Below, one piece after another: positions 1 through 8,554 of a stretch of 64,000 bases of DNA. Numbering within the stretch: the first letter of the stretch is position 1; each line of letters opens with the position of its first letter. The notes under the pieces were generated by a model. That model worked only from the letters and a program-made list of their open reading frames with translations. It was not told the origin of the DNA and ran no database searches. A program made the position numbers and the translations under genes. The DNA is taken from NCBI GenBank assembly GCA_902777005.1, contig CACYSB010000005.1, positions 124,001 through 188,000 of the forward strand, given 5' to 3'. This stretch comes from an uncultured Bacteroidota bacterium. Lineage in GTDB: Bacteria; Bacteroidota; Bacteroidia; Bacteroidales; P3.

Positions 1-1
1 A

Positions 2-1087
2 AAAGTTGCCGGGGTTGCATGTGCTGTTCCCAAAAACATAATACTTACAGAAACCTACAAATCGCTCTTTGGCGACGAGGAGGTGGAGAAATTCATGGAG
101 ATGACTGGTGTGCGCAGTTCGCACCGCACACTGGAGCATCAGACATGCAGCGACCTCGGCTTCCGTGCTGCGAGTGAATTGCTTGCACACAAAGGCGTGA
201 AACCCGAAGAAATCGGGGCAGTAATCTTCTCGTCGCATAGCCCTGACTATCGTCGTCCAGCCACCGCCTTTGTTCTGCAATACCGTTTGGGCATCCCTAA
301 GGAGGCCGTGTGCTACGACATCAGCCTGGGTTGCTCCTCGCTTGTGGTGGGTATGCAAACGGTGGCTTCCATCATGAACACAGGCGACATCCAGAAAGCC
401 CTGCTTTTTGTGGGCGATACGGCTGGCAAGTCGGTCTATCCCGAAGACCGCAGCTCGGCCATGCTCTTTGGTGAGGCCGGTGCTGTGATGCTGCTTGAGA
501 AGACCGATGACCCGAAGGATGAGATTAACGCTCTGGTTCGCAGCGACGGCAGCGGCTATCGCTATATGATTGTGCCGGGTGGCGGCTACCGCAACCTACA
601 TGCCAGTGAGGATGTGGTGATGTGTGAGGACGGCAATCCCCGCACCTTGATGAACAGCTTCATACAAGGCACCTCAGTGTTCACCTTCACAATCTTTGAT
701 GTGCCGCATCTCATCAAGGATTTCTTTACTCAAACCGAAACCACGCCAGACCAATACGACTGCTTTGCCTTCCATCAAGCCAATCTCTACATCCTGAAGC
801 AGATTGCCAAGAAAACGAAGATTGATTTTGACCGGATGCCTATCACCCTCGACCGCTATGGCAACACCTCGGGTGCCTCTGCCATCGTGTCGCTGTGCGA
901 CAAATACGGCAACTCCAACGAAAACAAGACTATCAAAGTGATGGCCTGCGGCTTTGGCATTGGCATATCGCTGGGTGCCACTTCTTTCGAAATCAACACA
1001 GCCGATATATTACCCATCTTCGAGGATGATACCATCTTTGAGGACGGCTTGATTACCGACCCCAACCAACTTTATGAGAAGAAATAA
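2..1087 (+). CDS. 3-oxoacyl-ACP synthase III-like enzyme (5' partial)
   Basis: Condensing enzyme of the KAS III (FabH-like) family; such enzymes join an acyl-CoA or acyl-ACP starter to an ACP-bound extender. The reading frame is open to the left window edge (it reads KVAGVACAVPKN from base 2), so the start codon lies outside. The catalytic triad is visible: Cys in DISLGCSSL (codon at 332), His in FAFHQAN and Asn in YGNTSGAS. Its stop overlaps the ATG of the adenylation gene by one base, so the two are translationally coupled. Neighbours (adenylation enzyme, ACP, GNAT, SDR) point to a dedicated acyl pathway, often part of surface-polysaccharide loci, and not to housekeeping fatty acid synthesis. 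The exact substrate cannot be read from the sequence. Confidence 0.88.
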   Translation, partial: KVAGVACAVPKNIILTETYKSLFGDEEVEKFMEMTGVRSSHRTLEHQTCSDLGFRAASELLAHKGVKPEEIGAVIFSSHSPDYRRPATAFVLQYRLGIPKEAVCYDISLGCSSLVVGMQTVASIMNTGDIQKALLFVGDTAGKSVYPEDRSSAMLFGEAGAVMLLEKTDDPKDEINALVRSDGSGYRYMIVPGGGYRNLHASEDVVMCEDGNPRTLMNSFIQGTSVFTFTIFDVPHLIKDFFTQTETTPDQYDCFAFHQANLYILKQIAKKTKIDFDRMPITLDRYGNTSGASAIVSLCDKYGNSNENKTIKVMACGFGIGISLGATSFEINTADILPIFEDDTIFEDGLITDPNQLYEKK

Positions 1088-2616
1088 TGGTAACAAATAT
1101 TCTTGAATATTTAGAACAGACTGTTCTTCGGTTGCCCGAAAAAACGGCTTTGGCTGACGACAAACTAAGCTTGACCTTCAGCCAGTGGCTTCAACAGGCC
1201 GAAGGCATAGGTACAGCCATAGCCCAGGCTACTGGTAGCACCATCCGCCGTGCCGTGCTGGTCTTTGTTGACCGCCGCATCGAGGGTCTTGTGGGAGCCA
1301 TGGGAGCTGTGGAGAGTGGCAATTTCTATGTGCCTATCGATTGCAAGATGCCTTTCGAGCGTGTGCGCCTCATTGCCGATGTGTGCAAACCTATCGCTGC
1401 GGTGGCTACCACCGAGGCTGACCTGAAGACACTTGATCAGATTGAGTTTGCTGGTCCGAGATTTATTTACAACGAGGTGAAAGAGCATCCTGCCGACAAG
1501 CAGTTGTTGGCCACAATCCGTGAACAGATGATCGACCTCGACCCTGTCTATAGCATTTTCACCAGTGGTTCCACTGGAGTGCCGAAAGGTGTGGTCATTA
1601 GTCACCGTGGTATGATTGACTTGGCAGATTGGCTTGTGGAGACCTTCCAGTTCACCGAAGTCGATGCCTTGGGCAACCAAACCCCGTTCTACTTCGATGG
1701 CTCGGTCAAGGATATTTGCATCTGCCTGAAGAGCGGTGCCACGCTGAATGTGATTGGCAAGAAATATTTCACCTTCACCAAGCAGTTGATGCCGTTCTTG
1801 AACGACCGCCATATCACAGCCATCCTGTGGGCCACCTCGGCTATCGTACTGGTGGGTAATAGCGACATTCTTAGTGTGGCGTTGCCGGATCATCTGCGCT
1901 TGGTCACCTTCGCTGGCGAGGCCATGCCCGCCAAACAGCTCCGCACGTGGCAGGAGAAACTGCCCAACGTGCGCTTTGTGAATCTCTACGGGCCTACGGA
2001 AATCACTGTGGATTGCACTTATTTTGACGTGACACGTCATTATGCCGACGATGAATATATTCCCATTGGCAAAGCTTGTCGCAACATGCAGGTGCTGGTG
2101 TTGAAGGATGATGACAGCGAAGCCGCGATTGGCGAGGTGGGTGAGCTTTGTGTGCGAGGCAGCGGTGTGGCTTTGGGCTACTATGGCAACCGCACGAAGA
2201 CTGACGAGGTGTTTGTGCAGAACCCATTGAATCCTCTATACAACGACATCATCTACCGCACTGGTGACTTGGTGAAGCCCGATGCCGATGGCAACTTGGT
2301 GTTCGTGTCGCGCAAGGACTTTCAGGTGAAACACAAGGGCAACCGCATCGAGTTGGGCGAGATTGAGGTGGCGGTAAATGCCATAGATGGCGTGACCAAT
2401 GCCGCCTGCGTCTTCGACCACGAGCAGGACAAGTTGGTGCTTTACTATACCACTGCCGACGGCACGGAACGCGATGTGATCAACCTGGTGAAGGAGCGCA
2501 TCCCGGTGTATATGTTCCCCGAGGTAGTGAACCATTTGGCTCAGATGCCCTACAACCTCAATGGAAAGATTGATAGGATAGAATTGAAGAAGCAATATGA
2601 AGCCACAAAAGATTGA
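1087..2616 (+). CDS. Free-standing amino acid adenylation enzyme (ANL superfamily, DltA-like)
   Basis: Activates a carboxylate as the AMP ester and loads it on a carrier protein, here probably the ACP encoded 0.8 kb downstream. Core motifs are in order: A3 FTSGSTGVPKG (about 158-168), A5 NLYGPTE (about 299-305), A7 YRTGDLV (about 390-396), A8 region GNRIELGEIE (about 418-427) and A10 NGKID with the catalytic Lys near 493. The FDGS motif near 203-206 matches the position where amino-acid-activating domains carry the Asp that binds the alpha-amino group. An amino acid substrate is therefore likelier than a fatty acid, but this is inference. There is no fused carrier or condensation domain; 509 residues fits a stand-alone A domain. 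It overlaps the GNAT gene by 20 bases. Confidence 0.87.
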   Translation: MVTNILEYLEQTVLRLPEKTALADDKLSLTFSQWLQQAEGIGTAIAQATGSTIRRAVLVFVDRRIEGLVGAMGAVESGNFYVPIDCKMPFERVRLIADVCKPIAAVATTEADLKTLDQIEFAGPRFIYNEVKEHPADKQLLATIREQMIDLDPVYSIFTSGSTGVPKGVVISHRGMIDLADWLVETFQFTEVDALGNQTPFYFDGSVKDICICLKSGATLNVIGKKYFTFTKQLMPFLNDRHITAILWATSAIVLVGNSDILSVALPDHLRLVTFAGEAMPAKQLRTWQEKLPNVRFVNLYGPTEITVDCTYFDVTRHYADDEYIPIGKACRNMQVLVLKDDDSEAAIGEVGELCVRGSGVALGYYGNRTKTDEVFVQNPLNPLYNDIIYRTGDLVKPDADGNLVFVSRKDFQVKHKGNRIELGEIEVAVNAIDGVTNAACVFDHEQDKLVLYYTTADGTERDVINLVKERIPVYMFPEVVNHLAQMPYNLNGKIDRIELKKQYEATKD

Positions 2617-3400
2617 AAACTACGAGCAGTATATACAGTTGGTGGAGCGATATAACCGCAAGGGTCGCTTCACCAACGACTACCTCCAAAACGAGGCGGC
2701 TGACTTGATTATCCACGACCGCTTGTTTGCCCTATGTGGTCAGGACAATGCCCTTTTGTTGGTGCAGAAAGAAGGCTTCTACCGCGTGTATTACTACATC
2801 AATAACACTGAAGAGTTGTTGGTTTTGCCCGAAAGCGAGCTGGTGGCGGAAATTCTGTTCCGAGGCGAGAACGCACCTGAAGCCGAGGTGAAATGGTTGG
2901 AGGACATGGGTTTTAAGAAAAACCTTGTTCGTGACCAATATTTTGCCAAGTACGCTTCTCTAACACAACCCATCTTAATCGAGGGAGTAAAGATAGAAAT
3001 AGCCACAGCCATAGAGGATGTTCTTTGGGCAATAAGACTGTTCAATACTTCGTTCGATAAATGGAGTGGTGATTATATTTCAGAGGGACAGGTGCCGTTG
3101 TTGATACAAGAGAACGCAATTCTGATTGCCAAGGATTTGGATGGGAACCGTCTCGGTGCTTTGCAGTTCGAAATGCGGCAGGGCGCATGTTGGCTGAACC
3201 ACGTGGCTGTGGTGCCAGAGGCTAGAGGTAAGAAGATAGGCCGTGGGCTGACGGAAGCCTTTATTGAGCAAGGCCATGTGGACGACAGCAGCCGCTATAT
3301 GCTGTGGGTGCAGCGGCAGAACGAGAATGCCGTGGCCATGTATCGCAGCAAAGGTTTTGTTCCCATGAACAAGTCAACTTTATCAATGATTAAAATATAA
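2597..3400 (+). CDS. GNAT-family N-acyltransferase
   Basis: 267 residues. The C-terminal half is a GNAT acetyl-CoA-binding fold: HVAVVPEARGKKIGRGL carries the R/QxxGxG/A pyrophosphate-binding motif near residues 205-216, and MLWVQRQNENAVAMYRSKGF is the typical final strand-helix. The N-terminal half (about 1-130) is less clear and may be a second, degenerate GNAT lobe. It starts inside the end of the adenylation gene and ends 13 bases before the ACP gene, so it belongs to the same operon. Likely role: N-acylation of the amino acid or amino sugar handled by the pathway; the actual acceptor is unknown. Confidence 0.8.
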   Translation: MKPQKIENYEQYIQLVERYNRKGRFTNDYLQNEAADLIIHDRLFALCGQDNALLLVQKEGFYRVYYYINNTEELLVLPESELVAEILFRGENAPEAEVKWLEDMGFKKNLVRDQYFAKYASLTQPILIEGVKIEIATAIEDVLWAIRLFNTSFDKWSGDYISEGQVPLLIQENAILIAKDLDGNRLGALQFEMRQGACWLNHVAVVPEARGKKIGRGLTEAFIEQGHVDDSSRYMLWVQRQNENAVAMYRSKGFVPMNKSTLSMIKI

Positions 3401-3413
3401 ACACTTAATAAAA

Positions 3414-3638
3414 ATGGAAAAACTATTGGAAATCTTAAAAGGCATCCGTCCCGACGTGGACTTCGCCAATGAAACCGCTCTGATTGACGACGGAATCTTA
3501 GATTCATTCGATGTCGTTTCTATCATCTCAGAATTAGATGATGAGTATGACGTGCAGATTCGTATCAACGAACTTGATCCCGAGAATTTCAATTCGGCTG
3601 AGGCTATTTGGAAAATGGTACAGGAACTCAAAAAGTAG
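3414..3638 (+). CDS. Acyl carrier protein
   Basis: 74 residues, the usual carrier-protein length, acidic, with the phosphopantetheine attachment motif GILDSFD (Ser31). Housekeeping ACPs have DSLD/E; the Phe variant is common in carriers serving DltA-like or NRPS-like loaders. Position between the adenylation/GNAT genes and the ATP-grasp genes suggests it carries the activated amino-acyl or acyl group. The last codons and stop (GAACTCAAAAAGTAG, 3624-3638) reappear in degraded form before the third ATP-grasp gene (5774-5793), showing that a block including this 3' end was duplicated. Confidence 0.87.
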   Translation: MEKLLEILKGIRPDVDFANETALIDDGILDSFDVVSIISELDDEYDVQIRINELDPENFNSAEAIWKMVQELKK

Positions 3639-3643
3639 GAAAA

Positions 3644-4615
3644 ATGTTTTTATGGTTAAAAAGATACTTGCCTCAAGGCAAAGAGCAGTCCAAGATTGTG
3701 TCCGAAAAATATGGAATCAATCGGGTGAGAGTGATTATCAGCATGTTATGGTGTAGATTACGGTATGGGGCCAAGCCCGTTGACTATGTGCGTTTTGAGT
3801 TTTACAAGAAAAACCATCACGAACGCAACCGTTATTTAACGATTCATCGTTTTAATAAGATGTTGAAAGAATTCGGCTATTATAAAACGAGAGAGAAGAC
3901 GTATGGCAAAATAGCGATATATAAAACTTTTGCCGACTACATCCATCGTCCGTGGATAGTGGCTGACAAAGACACAGATACGCAATCCATAAAAGATTTT
4001 ATCGCAAAACAAGGGATTGTGTTTGTCAAACCAGATCACGGGTCACAAGGTAATGGTGTGATGAAGATAAAGGCTGATGATAACGTTGCCATTGAGGGGT
4101 TGCTTAACGATTGTAAACAAAGAGCATTTGTGGTAGAGGGAGCAATTGTACAGGCTCCTGAAATTGCTGCCATTAATCCATCATCTATTAATACGATTAG
4201 AGCGTTCACACTGATTAAACGTGATGGAACTACGCAAATCATCAGCATCTTGTTGCGAGTGGGAATGCCGGGCATGGTGGTTGACAACTGGGGGTCAGGA
4301 GGTGTATGTTACAACTTTGATCTTGCTACCGGCATCTGCGATAGGGCAGGTGTGGATAAAAAGCAACAACCGTATTTAATACACCCAGGTAGCAACTTTC
4401 AAATGGTTGGATTCCGGCTGCCGAATTTCGAAAAATTGAAACAACTCGTACTTGAGATTTCGCAGAAAGTACCACAGGCTCGTTACGTTGGTTGGGACAT
4501 AGCCATCACGCCTGAAGGTTATGAACTTGTGGAGATGAATTGCCCCGGAGGCCATGACATACTTCAGCCTTTTGGCACCCCGTACGGTGATTTGCTGAAA
4601 CGAGAACTGAAATAA
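3644..4615 (+). CDS. ATP-grasp ligase, sugar-transfer-associated type (copy 1)
   Basis: 323 residues from the ATG at 3644, preceded by AGGA at a suitable distance; an in-frame ATG at 3608 lies inside the ACP gene and is not needed. ATP-grasp features: FVKPDHGSQGNGVMKI (phosphate-binding loop), AFVVEGAI (adenine-side strand), INPSSINTIRAFTL, and the C-terminal metal-binding VGWDIAITPEGYELVEMNCPGG. This matches the sugar-transfer-associated ATP-grasp group found in polysaccharide loci. Such enzymes form an amide, ester or similar bond through an acyl-phosphate. Very similar to the gene at 5794 along its whole length. Substrate unknown. Confidence 0.82.
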   Translation: MFLWLKRYLPQGKEQSKIVSEKYGINRVRVIISMLWCRLRYGAKPVDYVRFEFYKKNHHERNRYLTIHRFNKMLKEFGYYKTREKTYGKIAIYKTFADYIHRPWIVADKDTDTQSIKDFIAKQGIVFVKPDHGSQGNGVMKIKADDNVAIEGLLNDCKQRAFVVEGAIVQAPEIAAINPSSINTIRAFTLIKRDGTTQIISILLRVGMPGMVVDNWGSGGVCYNFDLATGICDRAGVDKKQQPYLIHPGSNFQMVGFRLPNFEKLKQLVLEISQKVPQARYVGWDIAITPEGYELVEMNCPGGHDILQPFGTPYGDLLKRELK

Positions 4616-4648
4616 GATGACCATAAATCATTTTTTAGAACATATCAT

Positions 4649-5725
4649 ATGAATATTGTAGCGAGTATTACGTATAGGGTCAACAAACATTCTGCCATTA
4701 TTCAAAAGAAAAGATTGATAAAATGGCTGGATAATAGGCATAGGTCAAGAATAACAAAAGGAACTAAATTAGATCAACAACAGAGTAAAATTGTCCGTGA
4801 GTTTTGGGATAGATATTGCAGGATTCGATTTTATGGTCATGAATTCTATCTTGAAAAAACAGGGGCTTTTGACCCAAGGTTTATTCCAGATTCCGTTTAT
4901 TTTTGCATTATTGATAGATTTCTGAATAACCATGAGGCTGTGAAATGGATTGATAACAAGTGTTATTACCCTCGCATTTTTAGTGGTTGTAAAATGCCCG
5001 AGACAATAGCATATAGACTGAATGGTTTTTGGTATAATGGAAAGGGGAGGGGTGAAAATCAAGATGTTATAATTAAATCGGTTTTGTCGGAAAAGTCTTG
5101 TTTTATTAAAATAGCTACTGATTCATACGGAGGGAAGGGTGTGTTTTTCTTCGATAGTCAAAAGCAGAATAAAGAGGACTTTGTTGAATTGATCAATTCT
5201 ATCTCAAAGGATATCGTTATTCAGAAACCATTGCGCCAAAGCAGTACTATGGCCAAATTAAATCCTTCATCCGTTAACACCGTCAGGATTATTACATTGT
5301 TACGGAAAGATGGGACAGTAAAACCATATTCAACAATTGTCAGAATGGGAGTAGGAGGTTCAAAAATAGACAATGCTTCTAGTGGCGGTATTACGTGTGG
5401 TGTGAATGACGATGGAAGGTTGAAACCTGTTGCCTATAATGTAAAAGGGGAATGTTTTAAGGAGCATCCTGATACTCATCAGAAGTTCGATGAAATAGTA
5501 ATCCCGTGTTTCGAAAATTGTAAACAATTGGTAATTGGTCTGCATCCTCAAGTACCACATTTTAGGCTTGTCTCATGGGATGTGGCAATTAATGAAGATA
5601 ATGAACCAGTGTTGATTGAGGCCAATCTTTGCGATGGTGAACTTGATTTTCATCAGTTAAATAATGGTCCTGTATTTAAAGAAGATACTAACGATATTCT
5701 TAATGAGGTTTTTGGGAAGAAATAA
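4649..5725 (+). CDS. ATP-grasp ligase, sugar-transfer-associated type (divergent paralogue 2)
   Basis: 358 residues. Same architecture as its neighbours but clearly diverged: CFIKIATDSYGGKGVFFF for the phosphate loop, MAKLNPSSVNTVRIITLLRKDG in the middle and WDVAINEDNEPVLIEANL for the metal-binding end. The NPSSVNTVR segment is shared with copies 1 and 3. It is more AT-rich than the first four genes of the cluster. It sits between the two near-identical copies, so the duplication of copy 1 spans or jumped over it. Probably the same type of ligation with a different donor or acceptor; not provable from sequence. Confidence 0.78.
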   Translation: MNIVASITYRVNKHSAIIQKKRLIKWLDNRHRSRITKGTKLDQQQSKIVREFWDRYCRIRFYGHEFYLEKTGAFDPRFIPDSVYFCIIDRFLNNHEAVKWIDNKCYYPRIFSGCKMPETIAYRLNGFWYNGKGRGENQDVIIKSVLSEKSCFIKIATDSYGGKGVFFFDSQKQNKEDFVELINSISKDIVIQKPLRQSSTMAKLNPSSVNTVRIITLLRKDGTVKPYSTIVRMGVGGSKIDNASSGGITCGVNDDGRLKPVAYNVKGECFKEHPDTHQKFDEIVIPCFENCKQLVIGLHPQVPHFRLVSWDVAINEDNEPVLIEANLCDGELDFHQLNNGPVFKEDTNDILNEVFGKK

Positions 5726-5773
5726 TTATTTAACATTTCCAAAGTTTCAATACACTGCTATAGTATGATTTAA

Positions 5774-5793
5774 GAACTCAAAAAGCAAGAAAA
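5774..5793 (+). repeat. Remnant of the acyl carrier protein 3' end before ATP-grasp copy 3
   Basis: The 23 bases 5774-5796 (through the ATG) match 3624-3646 at 21 positions. The first copy encodes the final ELKK-stop of the ACP gene, its ribosome-binding site and the ATG of ATP-grasp copy 1. Here the ACP stop TAG has become CAA and no ACP reading frame survives. This marks one end of the duplicated block. Confidence 0.8.
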
Positions 5794-6768
5794 ATGATTT
5801 CACCTATTGTATGGTTAAAAAAAGGTCTTGCCGAAAGTGCTGAGCAAGCCGAAATTGTGTCCGAAAAAAATGGAATTAAGCGGGGGTTGGTGATTATCAG
5901 CGAGTTATGGTGCGGTCTTCGTTATGGTGCCAAGCCTGTTGACTATGTGAGATTTGAGTTCTATAAGAAAAATCATCGCGAACGTAATCGCTATCTAACA
6001 ACATATCGCTATAGAAAGTTGTTAAGGAAGTTCGGATACTACAACGAAACAACGTTTGGTAAAATAGCCGAGTATAAAACTTTTGCCGACTATATTCACC
6101 GACCGTGGATTGTTGCCGACAAAGATACGGATTTGCAGGTTATCAAAGATTTCATCGCCAAACAAGGTGTTGTTTTTGCTAAACCCGATCATGGTGACCA
6201 AGGCAAGGGTGTGATGAAAATCAAGGCCGATGACAGCAAAGCCATCGAAGAATTGCTCAAGGATTGTAAACAAGGAGCATTTGTGGTTGAAGGTGCGATA
6301 GAACAGGATCCTGAAATTGCGGTCATTAACCCTTCTTCTGTTAATACCGTTAGGGCTTACTCTATGCTGAAGAAGAACGGGGAAGTGGAAATATTGGGAA
6401 TTATGCTTCGTGTGGGACGTAAAGGTTCACATGTCGACAATTGGGGTTCGGGTGGTATTGGCTATGACTTCGATATAGAAACAGGTGTTTGTGTAGGTTA
6501 TGGACGCGATAAGAAAAACAATCCATATATTTTCCACCCCGATAGCAATGTGCAAATGGTGGGCTATCGTTTGCCAAATTTTGAAAACCTAAGAAAGACT
6601 ATTATTGAACTTTCACACAAAGTCCCCGAAGCCCGATTTGTTGGTTGGGATATTGCTATTACACCAAATGGATATGAATTGGTAGAGATGAATTGCCCAG
6701 GTGGTCATGATTTTCTTCAAGCATTTGGTAAACCCTATGGCGATGTATTAAGAAAAGAGTTTAAGTAA
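5794..6768 (+). CDS. ATP-grasp ligase, sugar-transfer-associated type (copy 3, duplicate of copy 1)
   Basis: 324 residues, collinear with the protein at 3644: both share YGAKPVDYVRFEFYKKNH, KTFADYIHRPWIVADKDTD and VGWDIAITP, and end in EMNCPGGHD. The phosphate loop is KPDHGDQGKGVMKI and all ATP-grasp landmarks are intact, so both copies are probably active. The start is the ATG aligned with copy 1. Three bases separate it from the SDR gene. Retention of two similar ligases suggests two related acceptors or two successive additions; this is inference. Confidence 0.82.
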   Translation: MISPIVWLKKGLAESAEQAEIVSEKNGIKRGLVIISELWCGLRYGAKPVDYVRFEFYKKNHRERNRYLTTYRYRKLLRKFGYYNETTFGKIAEYKTFADYIHRPWIVADKDTDLQVIKDFIAKQGVVFAKPDHGDQGKGVMKIKADDSKAIEELLKDCKQGAFVVEGAIEQDPEIAVINPSSVNTVRAYSMLKKNGEVEILGIMLRVGRKGSHVDNWGSGGIGYDFDIETGVCVGYGRDKKNNPYIFHPDSNVQMVGYRLPNFENLRKTIIELSHKVPEARFVGWDIAITPNGYELVEMNCPGGHDFLQAFGKPYGDVLRKEFK

Positions 6769-6771
6769 AGT

Positions 6772-7518
6772 ATGAACATCATCGATTTAACAAACAAGAC
6801 TTATATTGTAACCGGTGCTGGTTCAGGTATCGGACGGGAAACCGCAAAAGTGCTTAGTGAGCAAGGAGCAAAAGTCGTCATGTTCGATTTGAACCAAGAA
6901 GGACTTGAAGAAACCCAGTCATTAATGAATGGTACAGGGCATCTGTACAAAGCATGTGATTTGACCGACTTTGAAGCACTGCCTGCACTTGTAAATGAGG
7001 TAGCGAAACAATGTGGTATGATTGATGGGTTGGTTCACTGCGCGGGCATTAGTAGCCGTAAACCTTTGAATGTGCTGAAATCCAAAGGCTTTTCAAAGGT
7101 TATGGACGTGAACTTTTATTCATTTGTAGAATTAGTGCGGTTGACAACCAAGAGGAAATATTTCAACGATGGTGGTAGCATTGTGGTGATGTCGTCCATT
7201 TCGAGTATTAGAGGGTTTAAGGCAAAGAGTGAATACTGTGTATCGAAGGCCGCGGTAGATGCTTTTGTGCGTTGCATGGCTCTCGAATTGGCCGACCGCA
7301 AAATCCGTGTCAATTCAGTCATGCCAGCCGAGGTGTTGACCCCGCTCGCCATGAAAGCCAGAGAAATAAATGCTGAGGTTGGGGCATCGGATTTCATTGC
7401 GCCGTTAGGTCCTTCTGACCCTTACGAGGTGGCCAACACCATTGCCTTTTTATTAAGCGATGCAACAAAAACAATCACAGGAACCAGCATCTTGATAGAT
7501 GGTGGAGCGTGTATATAA
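6772..7518 (+). CDS. Short-chain dehydrogenase/reductase (SDR, FabG-like)
   Basis: 248 residues, classical SDR length. The N-terminal cofactor motif is TGAGSGIG (about 15-22), followed by HCAGIS (NNAG-equivalent), the catalytic Ser in VVMSSISS, and Tyr/Lys in YCVSKAA. VMPAEVLTP and the final TGTSILIDGG are typical. An NAD(P)H-dependent ketone or alcohol oxidoreductase; in this cluster it could reduce the beta-keto group made by the KAS III enzyme, or act on a nucleotide sugar. It follows ATP-grasp copy 3 by three bases, so it is cotranscribed. Confidence 0.88.
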   Translation: MNIIDLTNKTYIVTGAGSGIGRETAKVLSEQGAKVVMFDLNQEGLEETQSLMNGTGHLYKACDLTDFEALPALVNEVAKQCGMIDGLVHCAGISSRKPLNVLKSKGFSKVMDVNFYSFVELVRLTTKRKYFNDGGSIVVMSSISSIRGFKAKSEYCVSKAAVDAFVRCMALELADRKIRVNSVMPAEVLTPLAMKAREINAEVGASDFIAPLGPSDPYEVANTIAFLLSDATKTITGTSILIDGGACI

Positions 7519-7566
7519 GATGTTTAAAAAAAAGTATAGATATTTGTTTAACTAAAACTTATTACT

Positions 7567-8541
7567 ATGATTATTGGTCGATCCAGTATAAAAAGTATTA
7601 AAACCTATACGCAAAGAATCGGACTCCGAAAAGGAGAATGGGTAAAAGTATTCATTGATTATGTGATCAGCAATTTGCGCTGGGGATTCAGCATCGATGA
7701 TTACGTCGTAAAAGGCAATGGATACACAATGTCCAAATATGAAAAAAAGAGGTTTTTTACATTGAAAAAGGCTTTTTGGTTGCAGGATCATGTAAATAAT
7801 CCTGAGTATATTCATTTCTTAGAGAACAAGGCGGAAGCTTTGAATCTGTTCAAAGATTTAGTTTCAAGATCTTGGCTGTACACTCCCAAGTCTTCATTTG
7901 GTGATTTTAAGGATTTCGTAAACAAAACCCCAGTGTTTATTGCAAAACCTGTTGGTGGTCAGGAAGGTGAAGGGATTGAAAAACATTCCACGAGTGGAGT
8001 TTCAGAAGAGGACCTGAAAACACTTTATAATCATCTGGTAAAAGATGATATGTTGATAGAGGAATGTATTAAAGCACACGATGATATTTATCTTGGAACG
8101 ACAGCACTCAGCACGTTTAGGATTTACACCATGATTGATCAAAAAGGCGAGGTTCATATTTTAAAAGCGAAATATCGTGTGGGTACTGGTGACGCAATAA
8201 CAGACACTGCCAATGGCTGTATTGCCTATCCTATTTCAATAAAGTATGGTGTCATAGAAGGACCAGGAATCAACGAAGTGTTGTATAGTGATAACTATTT
8301 TTATCACCCAGGTTGTGATAAGTTAGTTGTCGGTATGAGGATTCCTTTGTGGGATCGCGTGTTGGAAGTTGTAACAAAGGCGGCAAAGAAAATACCACAA
8401 GTGAGATATGTGGGTTGGGATATTGCTATTACAAACAACAGTGTTGAAATCATAGAAGGCAATCATAACCCGTATCATGGTACTTTTGAAATCATGGGTA
8501 TTGAAAGACTGTGGTGGCCAAAATTAAAAGCATTAATCTAA
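7567..8541 (+). CDS. ATP-grasp ligase, sugar-transfer-associated type (divergent paralogue 4)
   Basis: 324 residues. ATP-grasp landmarks: FIAKPVGGQEGEGIEKH (phosphate loop), MLIEECIKAHDDI, STFRIYTMIDQKGEVHIL, and YVGWDIAITNNSVEIIEGNHNP for metal binding. Its N-terminus has KSYxQRIGL-like sequence unlike copies 1 and 3, and the product is the most diverged of the four. The last acidic residues (EIIEGNHNP instead of ELVEMNCPGG) differ, which may mean a different substrate. Coding is AT-rich like the rest of 3.6-10.6 kb. Confidence 0.77.
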   Translation: MIIGRSSIKSIKTYTQRIGLRKGEWVKVFIDYVISNLRWGFSIDDYVVKGNGYTMSKYEKKRFFTLKKAFWLQDHVNNPEYIHFLENKAEALNLFKDLVSRSWLYTPKSSFGDFKDFVNKTPVFIAKPVGGQEGEGIEKHSTSGVSEEDLKTLYNHLVKDDMLIEECIKAHDDIYLGTTALSTFRIYTMIDQKGEVHILKAKYRVGTGDAITDTANGCIAYPISIKYGVIEGPGINEVLYSDNYFYHPGCDKLVVGMRIPLWDRVLEVVTKAAKKIPQVRYVGWDIAITNNSVEIIEGNHNPYHGTFEIMGIERLWWPKLKALI

Positions 8542-8554
8542 AAGTGTTTGAAAT

